A stretch of 64,000 bases of DNA from Massilia sp. Root133 (GCF_001426525.1 NZ_LMEW01000035.1:1-64000); one strand, 5' to 3'; counted from the stretch's first letter, positions 25,016 through 35,061 are shown. Notes: a model not told the origin generated them from the sequence alone. Made by a program: numbers and translations.

Positions 25016-26152
25016 ATGCTTAAGCTCGCGTTGGCAGCCGCCATTTCCATGATGTTCGTGCTCGAACCCGCCGCAGCCGCGACCAAGCACAAGGGGCATG
25101 CGGCCGCGACGAAACGCGTCAAGGCCAAGCGCACCAACCTGGCCAAGGTCATCGCCGACGACAACCGCAAGCGCATGGTGCGCCGTATCGAGATGGTCCA
25201 TGGCAAGCGCCGCGTCGTCTATCAGCGCGTCCGCCGCGCCGCGCCGGCCGTCGCCATGCTCAGCGCGGGCGATATCGCCGGCCTGAGCCGCACGCATGAT
25301 CCGCTCGACCTGCGCTCGAACGTCGCGTACGTGCTGGACCAGCAGAGCTCGGAGGTCCTGTTCGAAAAGAATGCCGCCGTCGCGCTGCCGATCGCTTCCA
25401 TCACCAAGCTGATGACGGGCCTGCTCGTCGTCGAGGCCCGGCAAGACCTGGAAGAAGTGCTGACGATTACCGAGGCCGACGTCGACCGTCACAAATTCAC
25501 CAGCTCGCGCCTGCCCGTCGGCGCGCGCATGACGCGCGGTAACCTGCTGCATATCGCACTGATGAGCTCGGAGAACCGCGCCGCCGCCGCGCTGGGCCGC
25601 AATTATCCGGGCGGGATCAATGCCTTCGTCGACGCGATGAATGCGAAGGCGCGCGAACTCGGCATGAACGACACGCATTACGTGGATTCGAGCGGCCTGT
25701 CGAGCCAGAACATTTCCAGCGCACGCGACCTGGCCAAGCTTGTCAAAGTGGCGCACCAGGAGCCGCTGCTGCGCCAGTACACGACGGATCCGAACTACGT
25801 CGTCCAGGCGAGCGGCCGGGCGCTGCAGTACCACAACACCAACTACCTCGTCGCGTCGCCCGACTGGAACATCGGCCTGCAGAAGACGGGATTCATCAAC
25901 GAAGCGGGGCGCTGCCTCGTGATGCAGGCCATGATCCAGGGCCGCAACGTGATCATGGTGTTCCTCGATTCGAAGGGCAAGCAGTCGCGTACCGCGGATG
26001 CGGGCCGCATGCGCCGCTGGCTCGAAGCGCTCAAGCCGGCCGCCTTGCCGGCCAATATGTCGCCCACTGCAGCCGCAGGCGTGCCCGTGACCGTGTCGGC
26101 GACGGTGCCGGCGTCGGTGTCCGCCGGGGCGACCGTGCCGGTCGTTCAGTAA
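25016..26152 (+). CDS. pbpG: D-alanyl-D-alanine endopeptidase (PBP7-like)
   Basis: 378-residue periplasmic serine peptidase of the S11 family. A signal peptide (MLKLALAAAISMMFVLEPAAA) is followed by a basic linker. The three catalytic motifs are SITK (about 127-130), SSEN and KTG (in LQKTGFINEAGR). It is expected to cut peptidoglycan cross-links or trim stem peptides. A long Pro/Val/Ala tail (TAAAGVPVTVSATVPASV) is a low-complexity addition. The ATG at 25016 is chosen for the signal peptide; 25 upstream codons in the same frame have no export features. Confidence 0.9.
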   Translation: MLKLALAAAISMMFVLEPAAAATKHKGHAAATKRVKAKRTNLAKVIADDNRKRMVRRIEMVHGKRRVVYQRVRRAAPAVAMLSAGDIAGLSRTHDPLDLRSNVAYVLDQQSSEVLFEKNAAVALPIASITKLMTGLLVVEARQDLEEVLTITEADVDRHKFTSSRLPVGARMTRGNLLHIALMSSENRAAAALGRNYPGGINAFVDAMNAKARELGMNDTHYVDSSGLSSQNISSARDLAKLVKVAHQEPLLRQYTTDPNYVVQASGRALQYHNTNYLVASPDWNIGLQKTGFINEAGRCLVMQAMIQGRNVIMVFLDSKGKQSRTADAGRMRRWLEALKPAALPANMSPTAAAGVPVTVSATVPASVSAGATVPVVQ

Positions 26153-26155
26153 CGG

Positions 26156-26944
26156 TCAGCTCGTCCCACCGACACGGTGGCCCAGGGTCGCGGAAATCTG
26201 CGCCGCCGTGTTCACCAGATCTTCCAGCCAGTCGTCCTGCAGGCGGTCCGCCGGCGCCGAAATGGACAGTCCTGCGACCAGCTTGCCGCTGTCGTCATGG
26301 ATGCCGGCGGCCATGCAGCGCACGCCCAGTTCCAGTTCCTCGTTGTCGCGCGCATAGCCGCGGGCGCGCACGAGCGACAGTTCGCGCTCCAGGCGCGTCA
26401 GGTCCGTGATCGAATTCTTGTTGTGGCCCGCGAGGCCCGTGCGCGTGGCATACGCGCGGATCGCCTTCGGCTCGTCGATCGACAGGAACAGCTTGCCGGT
26501 CGACGTCAGGTGCAGCGGACCACGGCCGCCGATCGCGCGCACGACCTGCATGCCGGAACGCTCGGAGAAGGCGCGGTCGATGTAGACGATTTCGTCGCCC
26601 TGGCGCACCGACAGGTTGACCGTCTGCTTGGTCTTGTTGTGCAGCGCCCGCATCAGGTCGACGGCCGCTTCGCGCACGGACAGCCGGCTCTTGACCACAT
26701 TGCCCAGTTCGAGCAGCCGCATGCCGAGGCGGTAGGTGCCCGGTTCCACGCGGTCGACGAAACGCGTCACGACCATGTCGTTCAGGATGCGGTGCGCCGT
26801 CGACGGGTGCAGGCCCGACACCTTCGACAACTCTTTCAGGCTCACGGGGTCGGGATAACTGGCCAGTACGTCGAGCAGCGCCACCATGCGCTCGATGACC
26901 TGGATGGAAGTCTTGGCCGGTTCAGGGGTTTCCAGTTTCGTCAT
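26156..26944 (-). CDS. IclR-family transcriptional regulator
   Basis: 262-residue regulator. A winged helix-turn-helix at about 15-75 (VIERMVALLDVLASYPDPVSLKELSK, LHPSTAHRILNDMV) is followed by the IclR ligand-binding domain (ERSGMQVVRAIGGRGPLHLTSTGK, GVRCMAAGIHDDSG). Members control catabolic or stress genes in response to small organic acids. Its stop is 3 bp from the convergent pbpG stop, and it is divergent from dgkA. The inverted repeat at 26961-26983 overlaps its likely promoter and could be an autoregulatory site. Confidence 0.92.
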   Translation of the reverse strand: MTKLETPEPAKTSIQVIERMVALLDVLASYPDPVSLKELSKVSGLHPSTAHRILNDMVVTRFVDRVEPGTYRLGMRLLELGNVVKSRLSVREAAVDLMRALHNKTKQTVNLSVRQGDEIVYIDRAFSERSGMQVVRAIGGRGPLHLTSTGKLFLSIDEPKAIRAYATRTGLAGHNKNSITDLTRLERELSLVRARGYARDNEELELGVRCMAAGIHDDSGKLVAGLSISAPADRLQDDWLEDLVNTAAQISATLGHRVGGTS

Positions 26945-26960
26945 GTGGTTGGTGCAGTGC

Positions 26961-26983
26961 GGTATATTTCTCTACTTTATACC
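26961..26983. promoter_or_regulatory. Inverted repeat in the iclR-dgkA divergent region
   Basis: GGTATA and TATACC are separated by 11 bases, about 17 bp upstream of the iclR start. On the minus strand GGTATAAAG gives a good -10. A regulator binding here would block iclR transcription; this is inferred. Confidence 0.35.
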
Positions 26984-27070
26984 ATAATGTGAAAATATTA
27001 GGTAATGATGTTGCGTAGGGGCCGAGCTGTGTGGGCATAATGGCGTTTCTGTACAGATTGTCGAACATAC

Positions 27071-27457
27071 ATGGATCAACCGAGCAGCGAGTTCAAGAGT
27101 AAGGGCGGCCTGGGCCGTATTGCGGGCGCGTTCCGCTATTCGATGGAGGGCTTCCAGACCGCCTGGAAGAACGAGCACGCGTTCCGGCAAGAGGTGATGG
27201 TCGCGGTGCCGCTCACCGTCGTCGCGCTGCTGCTGAAGGTGTCGGCGTTCCAGAAGCTGGCGCTGATCGCCGTGCTCGGGCTCGTGCTGCTCGTGGAGCT
27301 GATCAATGCGGCCATCGAGGCCGTCGTCGACCGCGTGTCGCTGGAGCGCCATCCGCTGTCCAAGGCCGCCAAGGACCTGGGCAGCGCGGCGGTGGCGCTG
27401 GCGATCACGATGGCGGGCGCGACCTGGGCCGTCGTCCTGTACAACCGCTTTTTCTGA
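27071..27457 (+). CDS. dgkA: Diacylglycerol kinase
   Basis: 128-residue small inner-membrane kinase with three helices that phosphorylates diacylglycerol to phosphatidate, recycling lipid from membrane-derived glucan synthesis. The catalytic signature ELINAAIEAVVDRVSLE and KAAKDLGSAAVALA are clear. FRQEVMVAVPLTVVALLL is the first helix region. It reads divergently from iclR and lies 28 bp upstream of the peroxiredoxin gene. Confidence 0.95.
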   Translation: MDQPSSEFKSKGGLGRIAGAFRYSMEGFQTAWKNEHAFRQEVMVAVPLTVVALLLKVSAFQKLALIAVLGLVLLVELINAAIEAVVDRVSLERHPLSKAAKDLGSAAVALAITMAGATWAVVLYNRFF

Positions 27458-27485
27458 CGTACCCTCTCACACTAAGGAGAACAAG

Positions 27486-28124
27486 ATGACTTTACGCCTG
27501 GGCGACACGGCTCCGGATTTCGAACAGGATTCCACCATCGGCCGCATCCGCTTCCACGAGTGGGCGGGCGATTCGTGGGTGGTGCTGTTCTCGCACCCGG
27601 CCGACTTCACGCCGGTGTGCACCACCGAGCTGGGCCTGACCGCGAAACTGAAGCCGGAATTCGACAAGCGCAACGTCAAGGCGATCGCGCTGTCCGTCGA
27701 CCCGGCCGAGCAGCACAAGGCATGGATCAAGGATATCGAGGAAACCCAGCAGACCGTCGTCGGCTTCCCGATCATCGCCGATGCCGATAAATCCGTCTCG
27801 CAGCTGTACGACATGATCCACCCGAACCAGTCGGCCACCGCGACCGTGCGCTCGCTGTTCGTGATCGATCCGGCCAAGAAAATCCGCCTGACCATCACCT
27901 ACCCGATGAGCACCGGCCGCAACTTCGACGAAGTGCTGCGCGTGATCGACGCCCTGCAGCTGACCGACGGCTACACCGTCGCGACGCCGGGCAACTGGAA
28001 GGATGGCGATGACGTGATCATCCCGCTGACCATTCAGGATCCCGAGCAGCTCAAGCAGAAATATCCGAAGGGTTTCAACGCGCCGAAGCCGTATCTGCGC
28101 CTGACCCCGCAGCCGAACAAGTAA
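27486..28124 (+). CDS. 1-Cys peroxiredoxin (Prx6 type)
   Basis: 212-residue cytoplasmic peroxiredoxin. The peroxidatic Cys45 is in SHPADFTPVCTTELG. The long C-terminal domain (TPGNWKDGDDVIIPLT, YPKGFNAPKPYLRLTPQ) marks the Prx6/AhpC-TSA 1-Cys class. It reduces hydrogen peroxide and alkyl peroxides using a thiol donor that is not encoded nearby. AAGGAGAAC precedes the ATG. The TauE-like gene follows after 95 bp. Confidence 0.92.
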   Translation: MTLRLGDTAPDFEQDSTIGRIRFHEWAGDSWVVLFSHPADFTPVCTTELGLTAKLKPEFDKRNVKAIALSVDPAEQHKAWIKDIEETQQTVVGFPIIADADKSVSQLYDMIHPNQSATATVRSLFVIDPAKKIRLTITYPMSTGRNFDEVLRVIDALQLTDGYTVATPGNWKDGDDVIIPLTIQDPEQLKQKYPKGFNAPKPYLRLTPQPNK

Positions 28125-28219
28125 GCCGGCACGTCACAGGCCGCATAAGCAAATAAGGAACGTGTTGTTTGTTTTGCGGCTGAGGACCATTACCCTTGGA
28201 GCCATTCTGGGGGTAAAGC

Positions 28220-28993
28220 ATGTCCATTCAATACATTTTGTCGGGATTCGCCGTTGGCCTGCTGGTCGGCATGACCGGGGTCGGCGGCGGTTCGCTGATG
28301 ACGCCGCTGTTGACGCTGCTGTTCGGCGTCACGCCGTCCGTCGCCGTCGGCACCGACCTCGCCTTCGCCTCGATCACCAAGACCGCCGGCACCGTCACCC
28401 ACCGTTCGCGTGGGACCGTGCACTGGGACATCGTCGGCCGCCTGTGCCTCGGCGCGCTGCCGGCCGCGCTCGTCGCCACCCTGGCCCTGCAATATCTCGG
28501 TCCGCTCAATGCCTCCATCGGCAAGGTGATCCGTTATTCGATCGCCGTGTCCGTGCTGCTGACCGTCGTCGCGATCCTGTTCCGCGGCAAGATGCTCGCC
28601 TGGGTCAACGCCAAGCCGTCGCGCCAGCTGCAGGGCCGCGGCCTCGTCGCCGCCACGGTCGTGTCCGGCGCGGTGCTGGGCACGCTCGTGACGATCTCGT
28701 CGATCGGCGCCGGTGCGATCGGCGCCACCTTGCTCGTCATGCTGTACCCGCGCCTGACGCCGGCCGAGGTGGCCGGCACCGACATCGCCTATGCCGTGCC
28801 GCTGACCGCGATCGCCGCGTTCGGCCACTGGTGGCTGGGCTCGATCAACTGGACACTGTTGTCGGCGCTGCTGATCGGCTCGCTGCCCGGCATCACGATC
28901 GGCTCATGGGCGGCCCGGGCCGTGCCCGAGAAAGTGCTGAGAGGATTGCTGGCGATGACGCTGGCGGGAGTGGCGGTCAAGCTGCTCCACTGA
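28220..28993 (+). CDS. TauE/SafE-family (sulfite/organosulfonate) exporter
   Basis: 257-residue inner-membrane protein with about eight helices. IQYILSGFAVGLLVGMTGVGGGSLMTPLL is the TauE glycine-rich first repeat, and the second repeat starts near VVSGAVLGTLVTISSIGAGAIG. The family exports sulfite, sulfoacetate or other anions. Its position just upstream of the cys operon suggests removal of excess sulfite or related sulfur anions; this is contextual inference. It has its own terminator at 28997, so it is not strictly part of the cys operon. Confidence 0.85.
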   Translation: MSIQYILSGFAVGLLVGMTGVGGGSLMTPLLTLLFGVTPSVAVGTDLAFASITKTAGTVTHRSRGTVHWDIVGRLCLGALPAALVATLALQYLGPLNASIGKVIRYSIAVSVLLTVVAILFRGKMLAWVNAKPSRQLQGRGLVAATVVSGAVLGTLVTISSIGAGAIGATLLVMLYPRLTPAEVAGTDIAYAVPLTAIAAFGHWWLGSINWTLLSALLIGSLPGITIGSWAARAVPEKVLRGLLAMTLAGVAVKLLH

Positions 28994-28996
28994 CGA

Positions 28997-29029
28997 GAAA
29001 GGCGCCGCGAGGCGCCTTTCCTGCTTTTT
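28997..29029 (+). terminator. Terminator after the TauE-like gene
   Basis: GAAAGGCGCC pairs with GGCGCCTTTC around a 4-nt loop, followed by CTGCTTTTT. It is 4 bp after the stop codon. Confidence 0.85.
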
Positions 29030-29140
29030 GGATTCGCTCATGCGGGAAACGTCTATGCAAATGAGGAATGCTTCGTTTGTAATATGTCTTTCCAATGAGA
29101 TTATTTCGTTCCGTTAGAAGAAATTGTAATAAGGCGTAAG

Positions 29141-29983
29141 ATGACCACTTTACTATCGCGAAACAGCGCCAACCGGGTGATTCCCGGCTTCGGGCTCTCG
29201 CTCGGGTTCACGATTTTCTATCTGGCGCTGCTGGTGCTGATCCCGCTGTCGGCCATCTTCCTGAAGACGTTCACGATGAGCTGGGATGCGTTCGTGAGCG
29301 CCGTCACGTCGCCGCGCGTGATGGCGTCGTACCGCCTCAGCTTCGGCGCCGCGCTGATCGGCGCTGCCATCAACGTCGTGTTCGGCGGCATCGTCGCGTG
29401 GGTGCTCGTGCGTTACCAGTTCCCCGGCAAGCGCTTCGTCGATGCGCTGGTCGACCTGCCGTTCGCGCTGCCGACCGCGGTCGCCGGCATCACCCTGACG
29501 GCGCTGTATTCGTCCAACGGCTGGATCGGCAAGCACCTGGAACCGCTCGGCATCAAGGTGGCGTTCACGCCGCTGGGCGTCGTCATCGCGCTGACCTTCA
29601 TCGGCCTGCCGTTCGTCGTGCGCACGGTGCAGCCGGTGCTGGAAGACGCGGAGCGCGAACTGGAAGAAGCGGCCGCCAGCCTGGGCGCCAGCCCGTGGCA
29701 GACCTTTACCCGCGTGATCCTGCCGAGCGTCGTGCCGGCGTTGCTGACGGGCTTCGCCCTCGCGTTCGCCCGCGCCACCGGCGAATACGGTTCCGTCATC
29801 TTCATCGCCGGCAACATGCCGATGGTCTCGGAGATCACGCCGCTGTTCATCATCACCAAGCTGGAGCAGTACGACTACACGGGCGCCACGGCCATTGCCG
29901 TCGTGATGCTGCTCGTGTCGTTCCTCCTCCTGCTGGCCATCAACCTGCTGCAGGCCTGGGCGCGCAAGCGTGCGGGCAAATAA
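29141..29983 (+). CDS. cysT: Sulfate/thiosulfate ABC transporter permease CysT
   Basis: 280-residue inner-membrane permease with six helices. [16 protein letters not shown] and [31 protein letters not shown] (the EAA coupling loop) identify CysT/CysU of the sulfate importer. The 110 bp before it, after the TauE terminator, is AT-rich and presumably holds the CysB-dependent promoter. No sulfate-binding protein gene (sbp/cysP) precedes it, unlike in E. coli. cysW starts 1 bp after its stop. Confidence 0.95.
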   Translation: MTTLLSRNSANRVIPGFGLSLGFTIFYLALLVLIPLSAIFLKTFTMSWDAFVSAVTSPRVMASYRLSFGAALIGAAINVVFGGIVAWVLVRYQFPGKRFVDALVDLPFALPTAVAGITLTALYSSNGWIGKHLEPLGIKVAFTPLGVVIALTFIGLPFVVRTVQPVLEDAERELEEAAASLGASPWQTFTRVILPSVVPALLTGFALAFARATGEYGSVIFIAGNMPMVSEITPLFIITKLEQYDYTGATAIAVVMLLVSFLLLLAINLLQAWARKRAGK

Positions 29984-29984
29984 T

Positions 29985-30899
29985 ATGAGTGCCGTTCTCG
30001 ACGATCACCTGAAAGACAAGACTGCCGCGGTGGCGAATGCGCCGCGCAAGGCCACCAATACGCTGGAGCCGGGCTGGGTGCGCTATGCGCTGATCGCCGT
30101 CGCGCTGATCTTCCTCACGCTGTTCCTGTTCGTCCCGCTCGTGGCCGTGTTCACCGAAGCCCTGAAGAAGGGCTGGGACGTGTACAAGGAATCCGTGCTC
30201 GACCCGGACGCGCTGTCCGCCATCAAGCTGACGTTCATCGCCGCCGGCATCGCCGTGCCGCTGAACCTCGTGTTCGGCGTGGCGGCCGCGTGGACGATCG
30301 CCAAGTTCGACTTCCCCGGCAAGAGCATCCTGCTGTCGCTGATCGACCTGCCGTTCTCGGTCTCGCCCGTGATCGCGGGCCTGATCTACGTGCTGCTGTT
30401 CGGCTCGCAGGGCTGGTTCGGCCCGTGGCTGATGGACCACGACATCAAGATCCTGTTCGCGGTGCCGGGCATCGTGCTGGCGACCATCTTCGTCACGTTC
30501 CCGTTCGTCGCCCGCGAACTGATCCCGCTGATGCAGGCGCAGGGCAGCGAAGAGGAAGAGGCTGCGCTCGTGTTGGGCGCGTCCGGCTGGAAGACGTTCT
30601 TCAAGGTCACGCTCCCGAACATCAAGTGGGGCCTGCTGTACGGCGTGATCCTGTGTAACGCCCGGGCGATGGGCGAGTTCGGCGCCGTGTCGGTCGTCTC
30701 CGGCCACATCCGCGGCGAGACGAACACGATGCCGCTGCAGGTAGAGATCCTCTACAACGAATACAACTTCACGGCCGCGTTCGCGATCGCGTCGCTGCTT
30801 GCACTGCTGGCCCTCGTGACCCTGGCGGTGAAAACCTTTATCGAATGGCGCATGCACCAGGCCCGGAAGGCCAGCGTGCAGGACCACACCACGGAGTAA
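29985..30899 (+). CDS. cysW: Sulfate/thiosulfate ABC transporter permease CysW
   Basis: 304-residue second permease. [21 protein letters not shown] is the CysW signature, and [28 protein letters not shown] is the EAA loop that docks on CysA. The first 35 residues are polar and lie before TM1 ([20 protein letters not shown]). The start at 29985 overlaps nothing but is one base after cysT, so the genes are cotranscribed. cysA begins 4 bp downstream. Confidence 0.95.
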   Translation: MSAVLDDHLKDKTAAVANAPRKATNTLEPGWVRYALIAVALIFLTLFLFVPLVAVFTEALKKGWDVYKESVLDPDALSAIKLTFIAAGIAVPLNLVFGVAAAWTIAKFDFPGKSILLSLIDLPFSVSPVIAGLIYVLLFGSQGWFGPWLMDHDIKILFAVPGIVLATIFVTFPFVARELIPLMQAQGSEEEEAALVLGASGWKTFFKVTLPNIKWGLLYGVILCNARAMGEFGAVSVVSGHIRGETNTMPLQVEILYNEYNFTAAFAIASLLALLALVTLAVKTFIEWRMHQARKASVQDHTTE

Positions 30900-30903
30900 T
30901 ACC

Positions 30904-31977
30904 ATGACGATCGAAGTCCAACACATCCGCAAGCAGTTCGGCCAGTTCACGGCCCTGGACGACGTGTCGCTGAAGTTTGCCGACGGCGAGCTGACGGCGC
31001 TGCTGGGCCCGTCCGGCTGCGGCAAGACCACGCTGCTGCGCATCATCGCCGGCCTCGAATACCCCGATGCGGGCCGCGTGCTGCTCGACGGCGACGACGC
31101 CTCGAACCGTCACGTGCGCGAGCGCCAGGTCGGCTTCGTGTTCCAGCATTACGCGCTGTTCAAGCACATGACCGTGTTCGAGAACGTCGCCTTCGGCCTG
31201 CGCGTGAAACCGCGCAAGGAACGCCCGTCGGAAGCGGTGATCCGCGAGAAAGTGAAGAAGCTGCTGGAGCTCGTGCAACTGGACTGGATCGCCGACCGCT
31301 ATCCGCCGCAGTTGTCCGGTGGCCAGCGCCAGCGCATCGCCCTGGCGCGCGCCCTCGCGGTGGAACCCCGCGTGCTGCTGCTGGACGAACCGTTCGGCGC
31401 GCTCGATGCGAAAGTGCGCAAGGAACTGCGCCGCTGGCTGCGCCAGCTGCACGACGAGCTGCACGTGACGTCGATCTTCGTCACCCACGACCAGGAAGAG
31501 GCGCTCGAAGTGGCGGACCAGGTCGTCCTGATGAACAAGGGCCATATCGAGCAGCTGGGCACGCCGGGTGACGTGTACAACCATCCGGCGTCGCCGTTCG
31601 TCTACGGCTTCCTGGGCAACGTCAACCTGTTCCACGGCCGCGTGAACGACGGCGTGCTGGCCAGCGGCGACGCCACGTTCCACGCGCCGCAATTCGCGGA
31701 CGTCAAGAACGGCGAAGGCATCGCCTACGTTCGTCCCCACGACCTCGACGTCGAGCGCTATGTCGCGGGCGGGGAGGGTGTCGCGGTGAAACTGCGCCGC
31801 GCGCACGCGATCGGTCCTCTGGCCCAGCTGGACCTGGAGCGCGCCGACAACGCGCAGATCATCGAAGCCGTCATCCCGAACGAGCGCTACCGCGAACTGG
31901 GACTGCGCGACGGCGAGACGCTGCTGGTGAAACCCAGGCGCATGCACGTATTCGTCGATCAAGGAGAAGGCATTTGA
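30904..31977 (+). CDS. cysA: Sulfate/thiosulfate ABC transporter ATPase CysA
   Basis: 357-residue ABC ATPase. Walker A is [12 protein letters not shown], signature [15 protein letters not shown], Walker [16 protein letters not shown], and the switch His is in VTHDQEEAL. The C-terminal third (from about 240) is the TOBE-like domain typical of CysA ([22 protein letters not shown]). It drives sulfate import through CysTW. Its stop overlaps the TTG start of the following regulator gene. Confidence 0.95.
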   Translation: MTIEVQHIRKQFGQFTALDDVSLKFADGELTALLGPSGCGKTTLLRIIAGLEYPDAGRVLLDGDDASNRHVRERQVGFVFQHYALFKHMTVFENVAFGLRVKPRKERPSEAVIREKVKKLLELVQLDWIADRYPPQLSGGQRQRIALARALAVEPRVLLLDEPFGALDAKVRKELRRWLRQLHDELHVTSIFVTHDQEEALEVADQVVLMNKGHIEQLGTPGDVYNHPASPFVYGFLGNVNLFHGRVNDGVLASGDATFHAPQFADVKNGEGIAYVRPHDLDVERYVAGGEGVAVKLRRAHAIGPLAQLDLERADNAQIIEAVIPNERYRELGLRDGETLLVKPRRMHVFVDQGEGI

Positions 31978-32906
31978 ATTTCCAACAGCTGCGTTCGGTG
32001 CGCGAAGCCGCGCGCCGTAATTTCAATTTGACCGACGTGGCCAACGCCCTGTTCACGTCGCAGCCGGGCGTGTCGCGCCAGATCCGCGAACTGGAGGACG
32101 AGCTGGGCGTCGTCATCTTCGAGCGCAACGGCAAGCGCCTGACCGGCCTGACGGATCCGGGCAAGGGCATCCTGAAGATCATCGAGCGCCTGCTCGTCGA
32201 AGCGGAGAACCTGCAGCAGGCCAGCAGCGAATACGCCGCGCAGGACAGCGGCACGCTCACGGTCGCCGTCACCCACACGCAGGCGCGCTACGCGCTGCCG
32301 CAGGTGGTGCAGGCGTTCCGCACGGCGTTCCCGGGCGTGCGCATCGCCCTGCAGCAGAGCGCGCCGGAACACATCGCGGAATGGGTGCTGTCGGGCCGTG
32401 CCGACATCGGCATCGCGACGGAAGGCCTGTCGACGTTCCCCGACCTCGTGTCGTTCCCGTGCTACCGCTGGAGCCACCTGGTCGTCGTGCCGGAAGGGCA
32501 CCCGCTGCTGCAGCAGTCGCCCATCAAGCTGTCCGACCTGGCCGAGTTCCCGCTGATCACGTACGACGTGGGCTTCACGGGCCGCAGCCACATCGACGCG
32601 GCGTTCGCCGCCGCCGGCGTGAGTCCGGACATCATGCTGACGGCGATGGATTCGGACGTCATCAAGCAGTATGTGTCGCTGGGGATGGGGGTCGGTATCG
32701 TCGCCTCGATGGCATTCGACCACGGCCGCGACCGCGGACTGCGCGCGATCGAGTCGTCGCATTTGTTCGCGCCGAACGTGACGCGACTGGCGGTGCGCCG
32801 CGGTGCCTACCTGCGTGCGTATGCCTATGACTTCATCGAGCGCTTCGCGCAGGGCTTTACCAAGTCGGATATCGAGAAGGCGTTGCATCCGGCTGTAGCG
32901 GATTAA
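31974..32906 (+). CDS. cysB: CysB-like LysR-family regulator
   Basis: 310-residue LysR-type regulator. The N-terminal helix-turn-helix reads [39 protein letters not shown], the CysB/Cbl form rather than a generic LysR. The effector domain has [14 protein letters not shown] and [15 protein letters not shown]. CysB activates sulfate assimilation when N-acetylserine accumulates. Translation starts at TTG 31974, overlapping the cysA stop (TTGA), with AAGGAGAAGG upstream. Being last in the operon suggests feedback coupling of regulator and transporter. Confidence 0.9.
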   Translation: MNFQQLRSVREAARRNFNLTDVANALFTSQPGVSRQIRELEDELGVVIFERNGKRLTGLTDPGKGILKIIERLLVEAENLQQASSEYAAQDSGTLTVAVTHTQARYALPQVVQAFRTAFPGVRIALQQSAPEHIAEWVLSGRADIGIATEGLSTFPDLVSFPCYRWSHLVVVPEGHPLLQQSPIKLSDLAEFPLITYDVGFTGRSHIDAAFAAAGVSPDIMLTAMDSDVIKQYVSLGMGVGIVASMAFDHGRDRGLRAIESSHLFAPNVTRLAVRRGAYLRAYAYDFIERFAQGFTKSDIEKALHPAVAD

Positions 32907-32928
32907 AAACAGCCGCTATATAAAACAA

Positions 32929-33008
32929 CGTCATTCCCGCGCAGGCGGGAATCCAGGCAGAGCCAGCATATCGACTCAGTATGGATTCCCGCTTCCGCGG
33001 GAATGACG
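32929..33008. repeat. REP-like palindrome, copy C
   Basis: Inverted arms CGTCATTCCCGC and GCGGGAATGACG frame two smaller hairpins (CCCGCgcaggCGGG and CCCGCttcCGCGGG). It is a diverged relative of the copies at 18173 and 22022 and lies between convergent cysB and pyrD. Confidence 0.75.
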
Positions 33009-33028
33009 GTTTATGGGCTAATCCTCAT

Positions 33029-33151
33029 ACTTGGGTCCCCGCCTCCGCGGGGACGACGTGCCGGGGCAAACTTGGGTCCGCGCCTCCGCGGGGACGACGT
33101 GCCGGGGCAAACTTGGGTCCGCGCCTCCGCGGGGACGACGTGCCAGGGCAA
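33029..33151. repeat. Three tandem 41-bp repeats carrying a REP hairpin
   Basis: Units at 33029-33069, 33070-33110 and 33111-33151 differ at only two positions. Each starts ACTTGGGTCC, holds a CCGCGG-centred hairpin and GGGGACGACG, and ends GTGCC(A/G)GGGCAA. The units abut without spacers. They lie 9 bp from the pyrD stop, between convergent genes. Confidence 0.85.
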
Positions 33152-33160
33152 ACGCTCTTG

Positions 33161-34204
33161 TCAGCGTTGCGCGCGCAACGCGTCCGCGCACTCGCGCACG
33201 AGCGCGGGTCCGCGGTAGATCAGGCCGCTGTACAACTGCACGAGCTGGGCGCCCGCATCGATCTTGGCCTTCGCATCGCGTCCGCTCAGGATGCCGCCCA
33301 CGCCGATGATCGGCACGGCGTTGCCGACTTCCGCCTTCAGCGCACGGATCACGATGGTCGACTGTTCGAACACGGGCGCGCCCGACAGGCCGCCCTGTTC
33401 GGCCGAATGGCGCATGCCTTCCACGTCGCGGCGGGCCAGCGTGGTGTTGGTCGCGATCACACCGTCGATGCCGTGGCGGACGAGGGCGCCGCCGATGTTG
33501 CGGATCTGGTCGCCATCGACGTCCGGTGCGATCTTCAGCGCCAGCGGCACGTAGTGGCCGTACTTGTCGGCCAGGCGCGACTGTTCTTCCTTCAGCTGCG
33601 ACAGCAGGGCATCCAGTTCGGACGCGCCCTGCAACTGGCGCAGGTTCTTCGTGTTCGGCGACGAGATGTTGACGGTGACATAGCTGGCGTACGGATACAC
33701 CTTCTGCAGGCATGCGACGTAATCGTCGGCCGCGCGCTCGATGGGCGTGTCGGCGTTCTTGCCGATGTTCAGGCCCAGCACGCCCTGGCGTTCCTGGTAG
33801 AAGCGCGACGCCTGGACGTTGGCGACGAAGGCGTCGACGCCGCCGTTGTTGAAGCCCATGCGGTTGATGATGCCGCGCGCGGCCGGCAGGCGGAACATGC
33901 GCGGGCGCGGGTTGCCGGGCTGGGCGCGCGGCGTCACGGTGCCGATCTCGATGGAGCCGAAGCCGAGCGCGGCCAGGCCGTCGATGTAGGCGCCGTCCTT
34001 GTCCAGGCCGGCGGCCAGGCCGACCGGGTTCGGGAACGTGATGCCCATGACCGTGCGCGGATCGGGCTTCGGTTTGCGGACAATGCCCGTCAACCCCAGC
34101 GCGGCGGCGCGGCGCAGGGCGGGGAGCGTGACGTTGTGGGCCGTTTCGGGGTCGAGGGAGAACAGCAGCGGGCGGGCGAGGGCGTACAGGAGTTTATCGG
34201 ACAT
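33161..34204 (-). CDS. pyrD: Dihydroorotate dehydrogenase (quinone), class 2
   Basis: 347-residue membrane-associated flavoenzyme that oxidises dihydroorotate to orotate with quinone in pyrimidine synthesis. The N-terminal amphipathic region [20 protein letters not shown] is the class 2 membrane anchor. [25 protein letters not shown] (active site Ser region) and [20 protein letters not shown] (FMN phosphate) follow. It belongs to the aat-bpt-pyrD block, read on the minus strand, with 67 bp separating it from bpt. Confidence 0.96.
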   Translation of the reverse strand: MSDKLLYALARPLLFSLDPETAHNVTLPALRRAAALGLTGIVRKPKPDPRTVMGITFPNPVGLAAGLDKDGAYIDGLAALGFGSIEIGTVTPRAQPGNPRPRMFRLPAARGIINRMGFNNGGVDAFVANVQASRFYQERQGVLGLNIGKNADTPIERAADDYVACLQKVYPYASYVTVNISSPNTKNLRQLQGASELDALLSQLKEEQSRLADKYGHYVPLALKIAPDVDGDQIRNIGGALVRHGIDGVIATNTTLARRDVEGMRHSAEQGGLSGAPVFEQSTIVIRALKAEVGNAVPIIGVGGILSGRDAKAKIDAGAQLVQLYSGLIYRGPALVRECADALRAQR

Positions 34205-34271
34205 GGTCGGCTATCGAGAATTCGCGACATTTTACCTTGTGTGGCAGCAATACCGCATGTCCTTCGGGGCT

Positions 34272-35000
34272 TCAACGATCCAGAACACCCCATACACCGT
34301 CAATACGGGCTTCCAGCGGCCTGAAATTGATCTTGTAAGCCATCTTCGGGCTCTGCTCGATCCAGTAACCGAGGTAGACGTAGGGCAGGCCCAGTTCGCG
34401 TGCCTGGCCGATCTGCCACATCACGTTGTACGTGCCGAACGACGCGCCGGCCACGTCCGGGTCGAAGAACGTGTAGACGGACGACAGGCCGTCCGACAGC
34501 ACGTCGATGATCGACACCATGCGCAAGGTCCCGTCGGGCTCGCGGAACTCCACGAGGCGCGTGTTGACGCGGCTCTGCAGCAGGAATTGCGCGTACTGGT
34601 CGCGGCTGTCCTGGTCCATGCCGCCGCCCACGTGGCGCGTGGTCTGGTAGCGCAGGTACAGCGCATAGTGCTCGTCGGAGAACGACAGGTTGGCCACCAT
34701 CGCCGTCAGGTCCTCGTGGCGCTTCCATGCGCGCCGCTGGCTGCGGTTGGGTGTGAAGCGCTCGGCGGCGACGCGCACCGGGATGCAGGCCCGGCAGCCG
34801 TCGCAATAGGGACGGTAGGTGAAGATGCCGCTGCGGCGGAAACCGTTGCGCACGAGTTCCGAATACACGTCCGCATTGATCAGGTGCGACGGCGTGGCGA
34901 CCTGCGAGCGGGCCTGGCGTGCGTCGAGGTAGCTGCAAGGATACGGTGCCGTCGTATAGAACTGCAGCGTGGAAAATGGCAGATCATTCAGGTGCGTCAT
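34272..35000 (-). CDS. bpt: Aspartate/glutamate leucyltransferase (Bpt)
   Basis: 242-residue aminoacyl-tRNA-protein transferase. The N-terminal cysteine cluster [16 protein letters not shown] and the motif [10 protein letters not shown] mark the ATE1-like family, and [21 protein letters not shown] is the conserved GNAT-fold end. Bpt adds Leu from Leu-tRNA to N-terminal Asp or Glu, tagging proteins for ClpS-ClpAP. It lies next to aat, the other N-end-rule transferase, as in many beta- and gammaproteobacteria. Confidence 0.93.
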   Translation of the reverse strand: MTHLNDLPFSTLQFYTTAPYPCSYLDARQARSQVATPSHLINADVYSELVRNGFRRSGIFTYRPYCDGCRACIPVRVAAERFTPNRSQRRAWKRHEDLTAMVANLSFSDEHYALYLRYQTTRHVGGGMDQDSRDQYAQFLLQSRVNTRLVEFREPDGTLRMVSIIDVLSDGLSSVYTFFDPDVAGASFGTYNVMWQIGQARELGLPYVYLGYWIEQSPKMAYKINFRPLEARIDGVWGVLDR

Positions 35001-35061
35001 GCAAAGCTCTCGGAACGACGTGTGTTGAACCCATTGTAGCCAAAGACGGCGCCGCGCACCG

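Noticed and set aside
33029-33151. The three 41-bp units as a CRISPR array
   Set aside because: The units abut without spacers and each carries a REP-style hairpin. No cas gene is in the window.
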